Assembly (NCBI GenBank): GCA_963732585.1
Contig: CAVSZY010000003.1
Coordinates: 1-64,000, forward strand
Source: WLMZ01 sp963732585
GTDB lineage: Bacteria > Actinomycetota > Acidimicrobiia > Acidimicrobiales > Ilumatobacteraceae
Direction of reading: 5' to 3'
DNA: 64,000 bases
Below, in pieces: positions 36,218-43,994 of this stretch. The notes under the pieces are model-generated. The model ran no database searches. It was not told where the DNA came from and was given only the letters and a program-made list of their open reading frames with translations. The position numbers and the translations under genes were made by a program. Positions within the stretch are counted from its first letter, which is position 1. Each line of letters begins with the position of its first letter.

Positions 36218-36646
36218 TCAGCCCCGCTTCGCCAAGGTGACTGAGCGCGAGGCACGACCATCGGCGCTGGACACTTCCAGCTGGATTTGCTGCAGCGAGA
36301 GACCGATGTGCAAGTTGTCGTAGCAAGTTGCCGTGAACGTCGTGCCGTTCCAGTAGGTCACGTCTTGATCCGTCAACGTCCAACCTGAGGCCAGAACCAC
36401 CGGGTACAACGGGGTCGCCGCCGTCGACGTAGCGCAGGTATCGACGTATGTCGCGGCCTTGATCTGCTCGGCGGCGGTGAGAATCTGTGTGTCGCCGTCG
36501 GACTGCAGGCGATGCAGATCGGAGGCGCGGGTGGTGGTCATGACAGCACCGAGGAGGGCCGCGAAGACCAGGCCAAGCATGGCGATCGAGATCACCACTT
36601 CGAGCAAGGTCTCGCCGCTGGCGCTGCGCTCGTCGAGTGCTGTCAT
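36218..36646 (-). CDS. PilV-like minor pilin
   Basis: A 142-residue prepilin-type protein. The leader MTALDERSASG is followed by ETLLEVVISIAMLGLVFAAL. Glutamate, not phenylalanine, follows the cleavage glycine, while the mature Glu5 is kept. The C-terminal part has two cysteines (VDTCATS, TATCYDN). It overlaps pilC by four bases and ends one base before the giant minor pilin, so it is tightly coupled within the operon. The N-terminus fits minor pilins that prime pilus assembly. Confidence 0.78.
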   Translation of the reverse strand: MTALDERSASGETLLEVVISIAMLGLVFAALLGAVMTTTRASDLHRLQSDGDTQILTAAEQIKAATYVDTCATSTAATPLYPVVLASGWTLTDQDVTYWNGTTFTATCYDNLHIGLSLQQIQLEVSSADGRASRSVTLAKRG

Positions 36647-37848
36647 ATCTCGACCTGGTTGTAGATGCCATACATCGCCGAAACCATGGCGATAGCCACG
36701 AAACCAACGATCACGCCCATGGCGATGATCACCGCAGGCTCGAACAAGCTGGTGAATTTCTTGATTTTGTGGTCGAGTTCACGATCGAAATAGTCGGCGG
36801 CGACCTGCATTTGGTCTTCCAGCGTGCCGGTCGATTCGCCGACCCGCAGCATCTGACGAGCTGCGGCCGGGAACAGACCTGTGGCGGCGAGCGGCTCGGC
36901 GAGGCCTTCACCACGGATCATCGCTTCGCGGGCCTCGTCGAGACCACGGCGATAGACGACATTGTTCGTCGCCTCGGCGGTGATTCCCAACGCGGTGTCG
37001 AGGGCGACGCCAGCCTGGACCATCGAGGACAGAATGCGGCAGAACCGTTCGAGGATGGCGTGGCGCAGCACATCGCCGAAGCCCGGCGCCTTGAGCAACG
37101 CCCGGTCACGCAGTTCTTTGCCCTTGTCGGTGCGCAAGCCGGCGATGAACCCGGCGATGATGGCGACGATGGTGAGGAGAATGAACGGCCACCAATTGGT
37201 GAAGAAGCGGGACATGCCCAGCAACATGCGCGTGGGCAAGGGCAACTCGGCGTCGAGGGCGGCGAAGAAGGTCTCGAACTTCGGCAACACGTAGACGGCC
37301 ATGATGACCACGGTGACGGCCGACATGCCAGCGACGACGGCCGGATACATCAAGGCGGAAACCACCTTCTGGCGTGCTTCCAGATCGCGCTCGATGTAGT
37401 CGGCGAGCTGGTTGAGCACGATTTCCAAGTTGCCCGTAACCTCGGCGGACTTGAGAATGCTCAACGAGAAATCGGGGAAGGCTTCGGTATGCGCCGCGGC
37501 TGCTTGGGAGAACGTTTGGCCGGACTCGAGGCGCACGACCATGTCGGCGATCGCTTCCTTGAACAGCTTGTTTTCCTGCTCCTCGTTGACGACGTGCAGC
37601 GCATCGATGATCGAGATGCCCGAGCGGACGAACACCGCCAGCTGACGGAAGAAGTGCATCAACTCCTTGCGCGGCACCCGCTTCTTGGTGATCTCGAACT
37701 GCATCAGCGAGCGCTTTAGTTCGACGGTGACCGGCTGCAGGCCGCGGCTGTTGAGCGAGTTGTACAGCGCGGAGAGGTCGGTGGCCTCTTCGACGGCAGA
37801 CGTCGTCGATCCGTCGGCTGCGAGTGCTGTGAATTTGTACTTTGGCAT
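36643..37848 (-). CDS. pilC: Type IV pilus inner-membrane platform protein PilC
   Basis: A 401-residue GspF/PilC protein starting at ATG 37848 (MPKYKFTALAADGS). The two GspF repeats are visible: FFRQLAVFVRSGISIIDALH and LSILKSAEVTGNLEIVLNQL, then RFCRILSSMVQAGVALDTAL and QMLRVGESTGTLEDQMQVAA. Membrane helices are at VVIMAVYVLP, PFILLTIVAIIAGFIAGL and PAVIIAMGVIVGFVAIAMV. It couples the PilB motor to pilin insertion. It lies 30 bp after pilB and overlaps the minor pilin gene. Confidence 0.94.
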   Translation of the reverse strand: MPKYKFTALAADGSTTSAVEEATDLSALYNSLNSRGLQPVTVELKRSLMQFEITKKRVPRKELMHFFRQLAVFVRSGISIIDALHVVNEEQENKLFKEAIADMVVRLESGQTFSQAAAAHTEAFPDFSLSILKSAEVTGNLEIVLNQLADYIERDLEARQKVVSALMYPAVVAGMSAVTVVIMAVYVLPKFETFFAALDAELPLPTRMLLGMSRFFTNWWPFILLTIVAIIAGFIAGLRTDKGKELRDRALLKAPGFGDVLRHAILERFCRILSSMVQAGVALDTALGITAEATNNVVYRRGLDEAREAMIRGEGLAEPLAATGLFPAAARQMLRVGESTGTLEDQMQVAADYFDRELDHKIKKFTSLFEPAVIIAMGVIVGFVAIAMVSAMYGIYNQVEI

Positions 37849-37878
37849 CCGTCCCTCTCCTCGTCGCCAGGTCATCCG

Positions 37879-39708
37879 CTACAGGGTGTAGATCCCTCGG
37901 ACGACTTCAGAAATCGATGTCGTGTCGCTCGCCACGAGGGCGATGCCCTCGTCTCGCAGCGTGCGCATGCCCTGCGACTTGGCCATGCGCTGCAGTTCGT
38001 CTTGTGTTGCCCAGCCGACGATCAGCCGTTTGATCTCCGGTGTGATGCGCATCATCTCGTAGACCCCGATTCGATCGAGATAGCCGGTGCCGGCGCAGAA
38101 GTTGCAGCCCTCGCCGATCCAAAACGTCTTCTTCTCGGGGCCGCCGGCCTCGGTGTAGAAGGCCATCTCGTCGTCCGCCGGATCGTAGGGAACGCGACAG
38201 GTCGGGCAGATGCGCCGCAACAGACGTTGGGCGACGACGGCGATCACCGAGGAAGCGATGAGGAACGATTCGATGCCCATGTCCAAGAAGCGGTGCAGGC
38301 TGGCAGCGGTGTCGGTGGCGTGCACCGAGGAGAGCACGACGTGGCCGGTGAGGGCTGACTGCACGGCGATGCGGGCGGTCTCGACGTCACGGATCTCGCC
38401 GACGAGGATGACGTCGGGGTCTTGGCGCAGAATCGACTTCAACCCGTCGGCGAAGGTCATACCCGCCTGCTCGTTGGTCTGAATCTGGTTGATCGATGGG
38501 AACACGTACTCGACGGGATCCTCGATGGTCATGATGTTGCGATGGCGCTCGTTGATCTCGCTGAGCGAGGCATACAACGTGGTGGTCTTTCCGCTGCCCG
38601 TTGGCCCGGCGCAGAGCACCATGCCAAACGGGCTGCGGATGATCTTGGAGTACTGCGCCGCCGTGTCGACGGGCATGCCGAGCTGATTGAGCTTGTACAG
38701 CGAGCGCGACTTATCGAGCAGTCGCATCACGCACTTTTCGCCCCAGATCGTGGCAGTGGTGGACACGCGGACGTCGAGAGCCCGACCATCGACGGTGGTC
38801 GTGAACTGGCCATCTTGGGGGCGGCGTCGTTCGACGATGTTCATGCCGGCCATGATCTTGATGCGGCTGATCAGCGCCGGGCCCATGGTGCCCGGGAGCC
38901 GAATGGCGTCGTGTAGCGAGCCGTCGGTACGGAAGCGGACATCGATGCGATCGTCTTGCGGTTCGATGTGGATGTCGGAGGCTCGTTCGCGCAGCGCCTG
39001 AGTGATCAACTTGTTGACCACCTTGACGACTGGCGCTTCCGCTGCGGTGACCTGTGCGTCGGTGTTGCTTACCGGTGCGCCTTTGCGCTGCAGTTCGGAG
39101 GCTTCGAAGACCTGGACGAAACGATCAACCCCGGTGAGCGCCGAATACGAAGCGTTGATCGTGCGCAGAATGTCGGTCTCTGACGCAATGGTCAGTTCGA
39201 CCTGCTGCTTGGTTGCCGAGGTCAGCGCAGTGACCAGACCTGGTCGGCCGGGATCGCTGACAGCGATGCGCAGACGACCATCGACGGTGTCGATGGCGAC
39301 CGCTTCCAACTCGCGGGCGGCCTCTTCGGGCAGCGAAGCCAAAGCCTCGGGAGTGGGGCGGTGGGAACCGAGGTTGATAACCGGCACGTGATGCTGTGTG
39401 GCCAAGGCGTTGAGCAGGACCAATTCGTCGATGACGTTGGCCTTGGTGAGCAGGGCACCGATTCGACCGCCGACGCTGCGCTGACGGGTCAGCGCCTCCG
39501 CAAGTTGACTCGCCGAGATTGCACCGATTCGCACGAGCACGCCTCCGAGGCGCCCTTCGTTTGGATCGGTGTCGAGCAGCGACGGTGGTTCAGCAGCGGC
39601 GCGCCCGCCATCCGGTGGGGCGAATCCGTTCGCTGCTTGTGCAGTGGCGACGGGAGCGTCGGGAGCCGAGGCAACGTCGGCATCGGCGCGACGACGGATC
39701 AGCGCCAT
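37879..39708 (-). CDS. pilB: Type IV pilus extension ATPase PilB
   Basis: A 609-residue ATPase from ATG 39708. An Ala/Pro-rich start precedes the GspE N-terminal domain (GRLGGVLVRIGAISASQLAE). The ATPase core has SDIHIEPQDDRIDVRFRTDG, Walker A MVLCAGPTGSGKTTTLYASL, the Asp box MTIEDPVEYVFPSINQIQ, Walker B LRQDPDVILVGEIRDVETA and the His box VLSSVHATDTAASLHRFLDM. The zinc-binding tetracysteine CPTC/CNFC follows. PilB powers pilus extension. It is the first gene of the operon pilB-pilC-minor pilins-pilX-pilA, behind the promoter at 39850-39878. pilM, N, O, Q and the prepilin peptidase are not in the window. Confidence 0.95.
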   Translation of the reverse strand: MALIRRRADADVASAPDAPVATAQAANGFAPPDGGRAAAEPPSLLDTDPNEGRLGGVLVRIGAISASQLAEALTRQRSVGGRIGALLTKANVIDELVLLNALATQHHVPVINLGSHRPTPEALASLPEEAARELEAVAIDTVDGRLRIAVSDPGRPGLVTALTSATKQQVELTIASETDILRTINASYSALTGVDRFVQVFEASELQRKGAPVSNTDAQVTAAEAPVVKVVNKLITQALRERASDIHIEPQDDRIDVRFRTDGSLHDAIRLPGTMGPALISRIKIMAGMNIVERRRPQDGQFTTTVDGRALDVRVSTTATIWGEKCVMRLLDKSRSLYKLNQLGMPVDTAAQYSKIIRSPFGMVLCAGPTGSGKTTTLYASLSEINERHRNIMTIEDPVEYVFPSINQIQTNEQAGMTFADGLKSILRQDPDVILVGEIRDVETARIAVQSALTGHVVLSSVHATDTAASLHRFLDMGIESFLIASSVIAVVAQRLLRRICPTCRVPYDPADDEMAFYTEAGGPEKKTFWIGEGCNFCAGTGYLDRIGVYEMMRITPEIKRLIVGWATQDELQRMAKSQGMRTLRDEGIALVASDTTSISEVVRGIYTL

Positions 39709-39849
39709 GTGTGCGCCCCTGCCATCTGAACCATTACTTCCGCCATACAACGCCAACTCTCGCCTGGTTTCCCGAGCCGCCGCGACTCGGAAATGTCCGT
39801 TCAATTACCGATATGTCCGCCGTGCACACTTCACTGCACGAATGTGAGG

Positions 39850-39878
39850 ACTATAACAAGTGAGAGAGTTTATCGCAA
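39850..39878 (-). promoter_or_regulatory. Sigma70-type promoter of the pil operon
   Basis: On the minus strand TTGCGA and TATAGT stand 17 bp apart, a near-consensus pair with ideal spacing in an AT-richer region. Transcription would start near 39843 and leave a leader of about 135 nt before pilB ATG 39708. Confidence 0.65.
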
Positions 39879-40216
39879 CGATGTCTGGCGGTCATTCGAG
39901 TAAATAGACGCAACGATTTGGGAAGCGCCGAACGTCTGTCAAGAATCTGTTCAATGAGTCGACCACCAATCGGCACAATGGGTGAAGATTGCGGGGTTCC
40001 TGCGCATCCAAAAGTGACGCAACGTGAGATTCTGTCAGAGTCGGGTCCTGCCGCAAGGTTTCATCATGAATGTGAAAACGCCGAATTCTTTCGTTGCAAT
40101 TTCATGAATTGATGCACTGTCGATTCAGTCAGTTCGATCAGCATCAGCGCAAGTGGCAGGGCCCATATGGACGAGAAGCGCGAAATCTTGAGCCAAGATA
40201 GTTCTTTGAGTGATTC
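39879..40216. other. AT-richer intergenic region upstream of the pil promoter
   Basis: No convincing gene. The motif CGCAACG occurs three times on the plus strand (near 39874, 39911 and 40018), and CAATT/AATTG arms flank TCATG at 40097-40111. These may be regulator sites for the pil operon, but nothing ties them to a known factor. Confidence 0.35.
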
Positions 40217-40450
40217 TCATGTCGCTTGGAGTGGCAAACCATGGAAAGAATCAGCCGTTGCCGAGCGAGCGTGCACGGCAAGCGGGGGCAAAATCTTGCT
40301 ACGGGTGGCGGTATCTACACTTTGAGTGCTTGTTTTCGGATGCTGAGGCATCAGGCTGATCTGCGCCGGGGTGAGCCGGTCCGGGCCGGCGGTGAGGCAG
40401 TTCTCGGCGGCCCAGCCCAGACAGGCGTCGGCGATCTGCCCACGACACAA
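40217..40450 (-). CDS. Possible small ORF, unknown
   Basis: A 77-codon frame starting at a TTG (MCRGQIADACLGWAAENCLT then AGPDRLTPAQISLMPQHP). The first half reads like a folded, conserved protein segment with three cysteines. The second half looks like random sequence. It lies just downstream of the aldo/keto reductase on the same strand. It could be the remnant of a longer gene. I do not recognise it. Confidence 0.25.
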   Translation of the reverse strand: MCRGQIADACLGWAAENCLTAGPDRLTPAQISLMPQHPKTSTQSVDTATRSKILPPLAVHARSATADSFHGLPLQAT

Positions 40451-40470
40451 CTGCCCAGGCGTTTTGCCGC

Positions 40471-41472
40471 TCAGACCTGCTGTGGTCGATGGTTCTCGAC
40501 GGTCGGTGACATCAGCCGCGGGAGGAAGTCGCGCGGGAAGGGCACCCGTTGTGCGCTGACCTCATCGAGCCGATCTCGATGCTCTTCGCTGAGCACGACA
40601 GCCAAACAGCCAAGGTTGTCCTCGAGCTGTGCCCGTGTGCGTGCCCCCACCAAGGGAATGACGACCCCCTCGCCACCGAGCACCCAGGCCAAGGCGACCT
40701 GTGCTGGGGTGTGGCCGAGCTCATTGGCAACGTCGATCACCTCGGCCGTGATCTCGTGATCGCGCGCCTCGATGGTGCTGCGCTTGCTGGCCCGACCCTT
40801 CACGGTTGGGTCGTCGCGGTACTTTCCGGTGAGCATGCCGGCACCAAGGGTGTCCCACGGGGTGACGGCGAGGTCGAGCGCTCGGGCCATCGGCAGGAGT
40901 TCGTGCTCGACGTCGCGTTGCAGCAGCGAGTAACGGACCTGCAGGCCGACAAAACGTGACCAGCCGCGCAACTCGGCGATCGTGTTGCCGCGGGCGACCT
41001 GCCACGCCGGCGCATCGGAGATGCCGACGTAATGCACTTTCCCCTGGGTGACGAGATCGTCGAGGCCGCGCATGATCTCCTCGATCGGCGTGGTCTCGTC
41101 CTTGAAATGCACCCAATAGAGATCGATATAGTCGGTGTTCAGCCGCTTCAAGCTGGCATGCACCGATTCCATCATGTTCTTCCGGCTGTTGCCGCGGGCA
41201 TTGATGTCGCCGCGCATCGGGATCGAATACTTGGTGGCCACCACGACGTCTTGGCGATGATCGGCGATGAATTGGCCGAGGAACTCCTCGCTGCGACCGG
41301 CCGAATAGATGTTGGCGGTGTCGACGAAGTTGCCGCCAGCCTCTCGAAATCCCTCGTAGATCGACCGAGACTCGTGCAGATCGGCACCCCAATCATTGGC
41401 CCCGAAGGTCATCGCCCCGAGCGCCAACTCAGACACACGAAGCCCGCTGCTGCCCATCAAGCGATATTTCAT
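40471..41472 (-). CDS. Aldo/keto reductase (AKR), YajO/Kv-beta-like
   Basis: A 333-residue TIM-barrel NADPH-dependent reductase from ATG 41472 (MKYRLMGSSGLRVSELALGA). The catalytic tetrad is visible: Asp and Tyr in NFVDTANIYSAGRSEEFLG, Lys in VVVATKYSIPMRGD, His in DLYWVHFKDETTP. The NADP-binding C-terminus has TPWDTLGAGMLTGKYRD and VIPLVGARTRAQLEDNLGCL. Aldehyde or ketone reduction is expected, the substrate unknown. A second AKR of a different subgroup lies at the window end (63299). Confidence 0.93.
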   Translation of the reverse strand: MKYRLMGSSGLRVSELALGAMTFGANDWGADLHESRSIYEGFREAGGNFVDTANIYSAGRSEEFLGQFIADHRQDVVVATKYSIPMRGDINARGNSRKNMMESVHASLKRLNTDYIDLYWVHFKDETTPIEEIMRGLDDLVTQGKVHYVGISDAPAWQVARGNTIAELRGWSRFVGLQVRYSLLQRDVEHELLPMARALDLAVTPWDTLGAGMLTGKYRDDPTVKGRASKRSTIEARDHEITAEVIDVANELGHTPAQVALAWVLGGEGVVIPLVGARTRAQLEDNLGCLAVVLSEEHRDRLDEVSAQRVPFPRDFLPRLMSPTVENHRPQQV

Positions 41473-41533
41473 CGTCGTCTCACCTCGTGTTTTGCCTGCA
41501 CCACTTTGCCACCCCTGCTTGGCGTCGCCACGA

Positions 41534-42949
41534 TCAGGTGCCGCAAAAGGTGCGGTATGGGGAAGCGTTCGTTGGGGCGGGCAATGTGAAGTCGTGATAA
41601 CCCGCTCGGTCGTCGAACGGCCGTTTGAGCAGGTTGACGAGCTCGTGCATCGGGGCGAAATCGTGGTGCTCGACAGCCGCGCCAAGCACCCGTTCGACCT
41701 GATGATTGCGGGGGATATACGCCGGATTGGCGCAGCGCAGATCGGCGGCAATGGCGCCCGAATCCTGGGTGTCGGCGTCGAGACGTCGCAACCAGGCGGT
41801 GCTCCAGCGACCGAACGCCGACTCGGCAGCGGGTGGGCCCTGTTCAACCACGTCGGCCAGTGAGCGCAGTGAGTTGGTGTAGTCGAGTTTGTCGGTGTGC
41901 AGGGCATCGAGCAGCCCGGTGACCAGTTCGTGGTCGCTCTCGCCAGGTTGGCGCAGGCCGAGCTTGCGGCGCATGATCGCCAGGTAGTCGGCTTCGTAGC
42001 GGGCCGGAAAGCCGCGCACGACCTCGGTGGCACGTTCGACAGCGGCCTCGTCGTTGGCATCCAACAAGCCCAACAATGTCTCGGCCAGACGGGCGATGTT
42101 CCAGGCGGCGATCGGCGGTTGATTGCCGAAGGCATAACGTCCGCCGTGGTCGATCGAACTGAACACCGTCGCCGGATCGTAGGCGTCGAGGAAGGCGCAT
42201 GGCCCGTAGTCGATCGTCTCGCCGGACACGGTCATATTGTCGGTGTTCATCACCCCATGGATGAATCCGACGGACATCCACTGGGCGACCAGGCTCGCTT
42301 GACGGTCGCGCACAGCGATCAACAAGGCGAGATAGCGATCGTCGGTGCCAGCGAGTTCGGGATAGTGCCTATTGAGAACGTAGTCGGCGAGTTGGGTGAC
42401 CTTGGCGTGGTCGCCCCGCGCCGCGAAGAACTGAAAGGTGCCGACGCGGATATGACTGGCGGCGACTCTGGTGAGCACTGCACCCGGCAGTGCTTGCTCG
42501 CGCCATACCGTCTCGCCGGTGGTCGTCGCGGCGAGGGCGCGCGTCGTCGGAATCCCGAGGTGAAACATCGCTTCGCCGATGATGTACTCGCGCAGCACCG
42601 GCCCGAGCGCGGCCTTACCGTCGCCGCCACGGGAGAACGGCGTTCGTCCGGAGCCCTTCAATTGGATGTCGCGGCGATTGCCGTGGCGATCGATGACCTC
42701 TCCGAGCAGCAGCGCTCTGCCGTCGCCGAGCTGGGGATTGAACCCTCCGAATTGGTGACCGGCGTAGGCCTGAGCCATCGGCGCGGCACCCTCGGGAACG
42801 AGATCGCCGGCAAAGATCCGCGCCGCCGTGGCGCTGGCGCGAAGGGCGGGCGGGTCGAGGCCCAACTCTTCGGCGAGCTCGACGTTGAGTGCCACAATTT
42901 CGGGCTGTGGCGCAGGTGCTGGCTGCCACGGGGCAGCGAAGCCTTCCAT
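41534..42949 (-). CDS. selO: Protein adenylyltransferase SelO (YdiU)
   Basis: A 471-residue pseudokinase-fold AMPylase of the SelO family. Segments are AQAYAGHQFGGFNPQLGDGR, LLGEVIDRHGNRRDIQLKGS, SGRTPFSRGGDGKAALGPVL and SVGFIHGVMNTDNMTVSGET, with IDYGPCAFLDAYDP. The C-terminus is RTFCGT, the position of selenocysteine in eukaryotic homologues. SelO transfers AMP to Ser/Thr/Tyr of redox proteins. ATG 42949 is the first standard start, but FHFDNTFARE lies in frame directly upstream and belongs to the usual N-terminus, so the true start is probably upstream at a non-standard codon or has been altered. Confidence 0.92.
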   Translation of the reverse strand: MEGFAAPWQPAPAPQPEIVALNVELAEELGLDPPALRASATAARIFAGDLVPEGAAPMAQAYAGHQFGGFNPQLGDGRALLLGEVIDRHGNRRDIQLKGSGRTPFSRGGDGKAALGPVLREYIIGEAMFHLGIPTTRALAATTTGETVWREQALPGAVLTRVAASHIRVGTFQFFAARGDHAKVTQLADYVLNRHYPELAGTDDRYLALLIAVRDRQASLVAQWMSVGFIHGVMNTDNMTVSGETIDYGPCAFLDAYDPATVFSSIDHGGRYAFGNQPPIAAWNIARLAETLLGLLDANDEAAVERATEVVRGFPARYEADYLAIMRRKLGLRQPGESDHELVTGLLDALHTDKLDYTNSLRSLADVVEQGPPAAESAFGRWSTAWLRRLDADTQDSGAIAADLRCANPAYIPRNHQVERVLGAAVEHHDFAPMHELVNLLKRPFDDRAGYHDFTLPAPTNASPYRTFCGT

Positions 42950-43081
42950 CTCGCGGGCGAAGGTGTTGTCGAAGTGGAACGCTGGCGCCTCGGTCGGTGC
43001 GCTAGAACTGTGGGCTGAGTTGACGACGATGTTGGCAGCGTAGCGAGCCAGCCCCCTGACATCAGTGAGAAAGAACCGACG

Positions 43082-43909
43082 ATGAAACTTGCCTCGATTC
43101 GTACACCTGCTGGGCCTCGTGCCGTGCGCATCGACGACGACCGCTTGGTCGACCTCGGCGCACCGGATCTCGGGGTGGTGTTCGACCAGCCGGGTTGGTT
43201 CAGCCGGTGTTCATCTGCAGACAGGACGCTGGAACTCGCCGCCACGGTCAACTTCGCGCCCGTGGTGCCTCGGCCAAGCAAGATCATCTGCGTTGGGCTG
43301 AACTACCGCGCCCACATTCTGGAAACCGGAGCCGAGGTACCCGAGTTCCCCACGTTGTTCGCCAAATTCGCTGACGCGCTGTGCGGGGCCAATGATGCGA
43401 TCGCCTTGCCCCCGGAATCAGCCAAAGTCGACTGGGAAGGCGAGTTGGCCGTGATCATCGGGCAGCCGATTCGGCGGGCCGATGTCGCTGGCGCCGAGGC
43501 CGCGATCGGCGGGTTCACGATCCTCAACGATGTGTCGATGCGCGACTGGCAGCGGCGCACCTCTGAATGGCTGCAGGGCAAGAGTTTCGAAGGCGTCACG
43601 CCGTGCGGCCCGGTGATGGTCACCCCTGACGAGTTACCCGGCAGCGTTCGCCCGGCGCTGCAGCTGACGGTGCGCGTCGACGACGAGGTCGTCCAACAGG
43701 CCTCGACGGCTGATTTGGTCTTCGATCCGGTGACGCTGGTGCAGTACATCTCGCAGTTCACCACGCTGCGGGCCGGCGACATCATCTCCACCGGTACCCC
43801 TGCTGGCGTCGGCAATGCGCGCAAGCCGCCGCGCTACCTGACCTCTGGTTCAACGATGGTCACCGAGATCCAGGGGATCGGTCGAATGACCAATGCGATC
43901 GTCGCCTAA
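43082..43909 (+). CDS. Fumarylacetoacetate hydrolase (FAH) family protein
   Basis: A 275-residue FAH-fold enzyme. Motifs are KIICVGLNYRAHILETGAEV, the metal-binding VDWEGELAVIIGQPIRRAD and NDVSMRDWQRRTSEWLQGKS, with DIISTGTPAGVGNARKPPRY near the end. The family includes 2-hydroxyhepta-2,4-diene-1,7-dioate isomerases, acylpyruvases and oxaloacetate decarboxylases, all acting on 2-oxo-4-ene or 3-oxo acids with Mg2+. It may serve ring-cleavage product degradation along with the dmp-like genes further right. It is divergent from selO (132 bp) and 85 bp before the PEP-mobile-domain gene. Confidence 0.9.
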   Translation: MKLASIRTPAGPRAVRIDDDRLVDLGAPDLGVVFDQPGWFSRCSSADRTLELAATVNFAPVVPRPSKIICVGLNYRAHILETGAEVPEFPTLFAKFADALCGANDAIALPPESAKVDWEGELAVIIGQPIRRADVAGAEAAIGGFTILNDVSMRDWQRRTSEWLQGKSFEGVTPCGPVMVTPDELPGSVRPALQLTVRVDDEVVQQASTADLVFDPVTLVQYISQFTTLRAGDIISTGTPAGVGNARKPPRYLTSGSTMVTEIQGIGRMTNAIVA

Positions 43910-43994
43910 CGGCGCGCGAGGCCACTATATTCTGACTCCAGTAACTGGCCGACTCACGGGGATTCCGGCCGCGAAATGTTGATTGGGGTCAATC

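Noticed and set aside
34198..36240. A 680-residue plus-strand frame opposite the giant minor pilin
   Set aside because: The opposite strand has a prepilin helix and a clear internal repeat. This frame is a high-GC shadow.
40225..40310. GGCAAACCATGGAAAG as a c-di-GMP-I (GEMM) riboswitch near the pil genes
   Set aside because: The second conserved half (GACGCAAAGCC and the GGT...TACC receptor) is missing, and no plus-strand gene follows.
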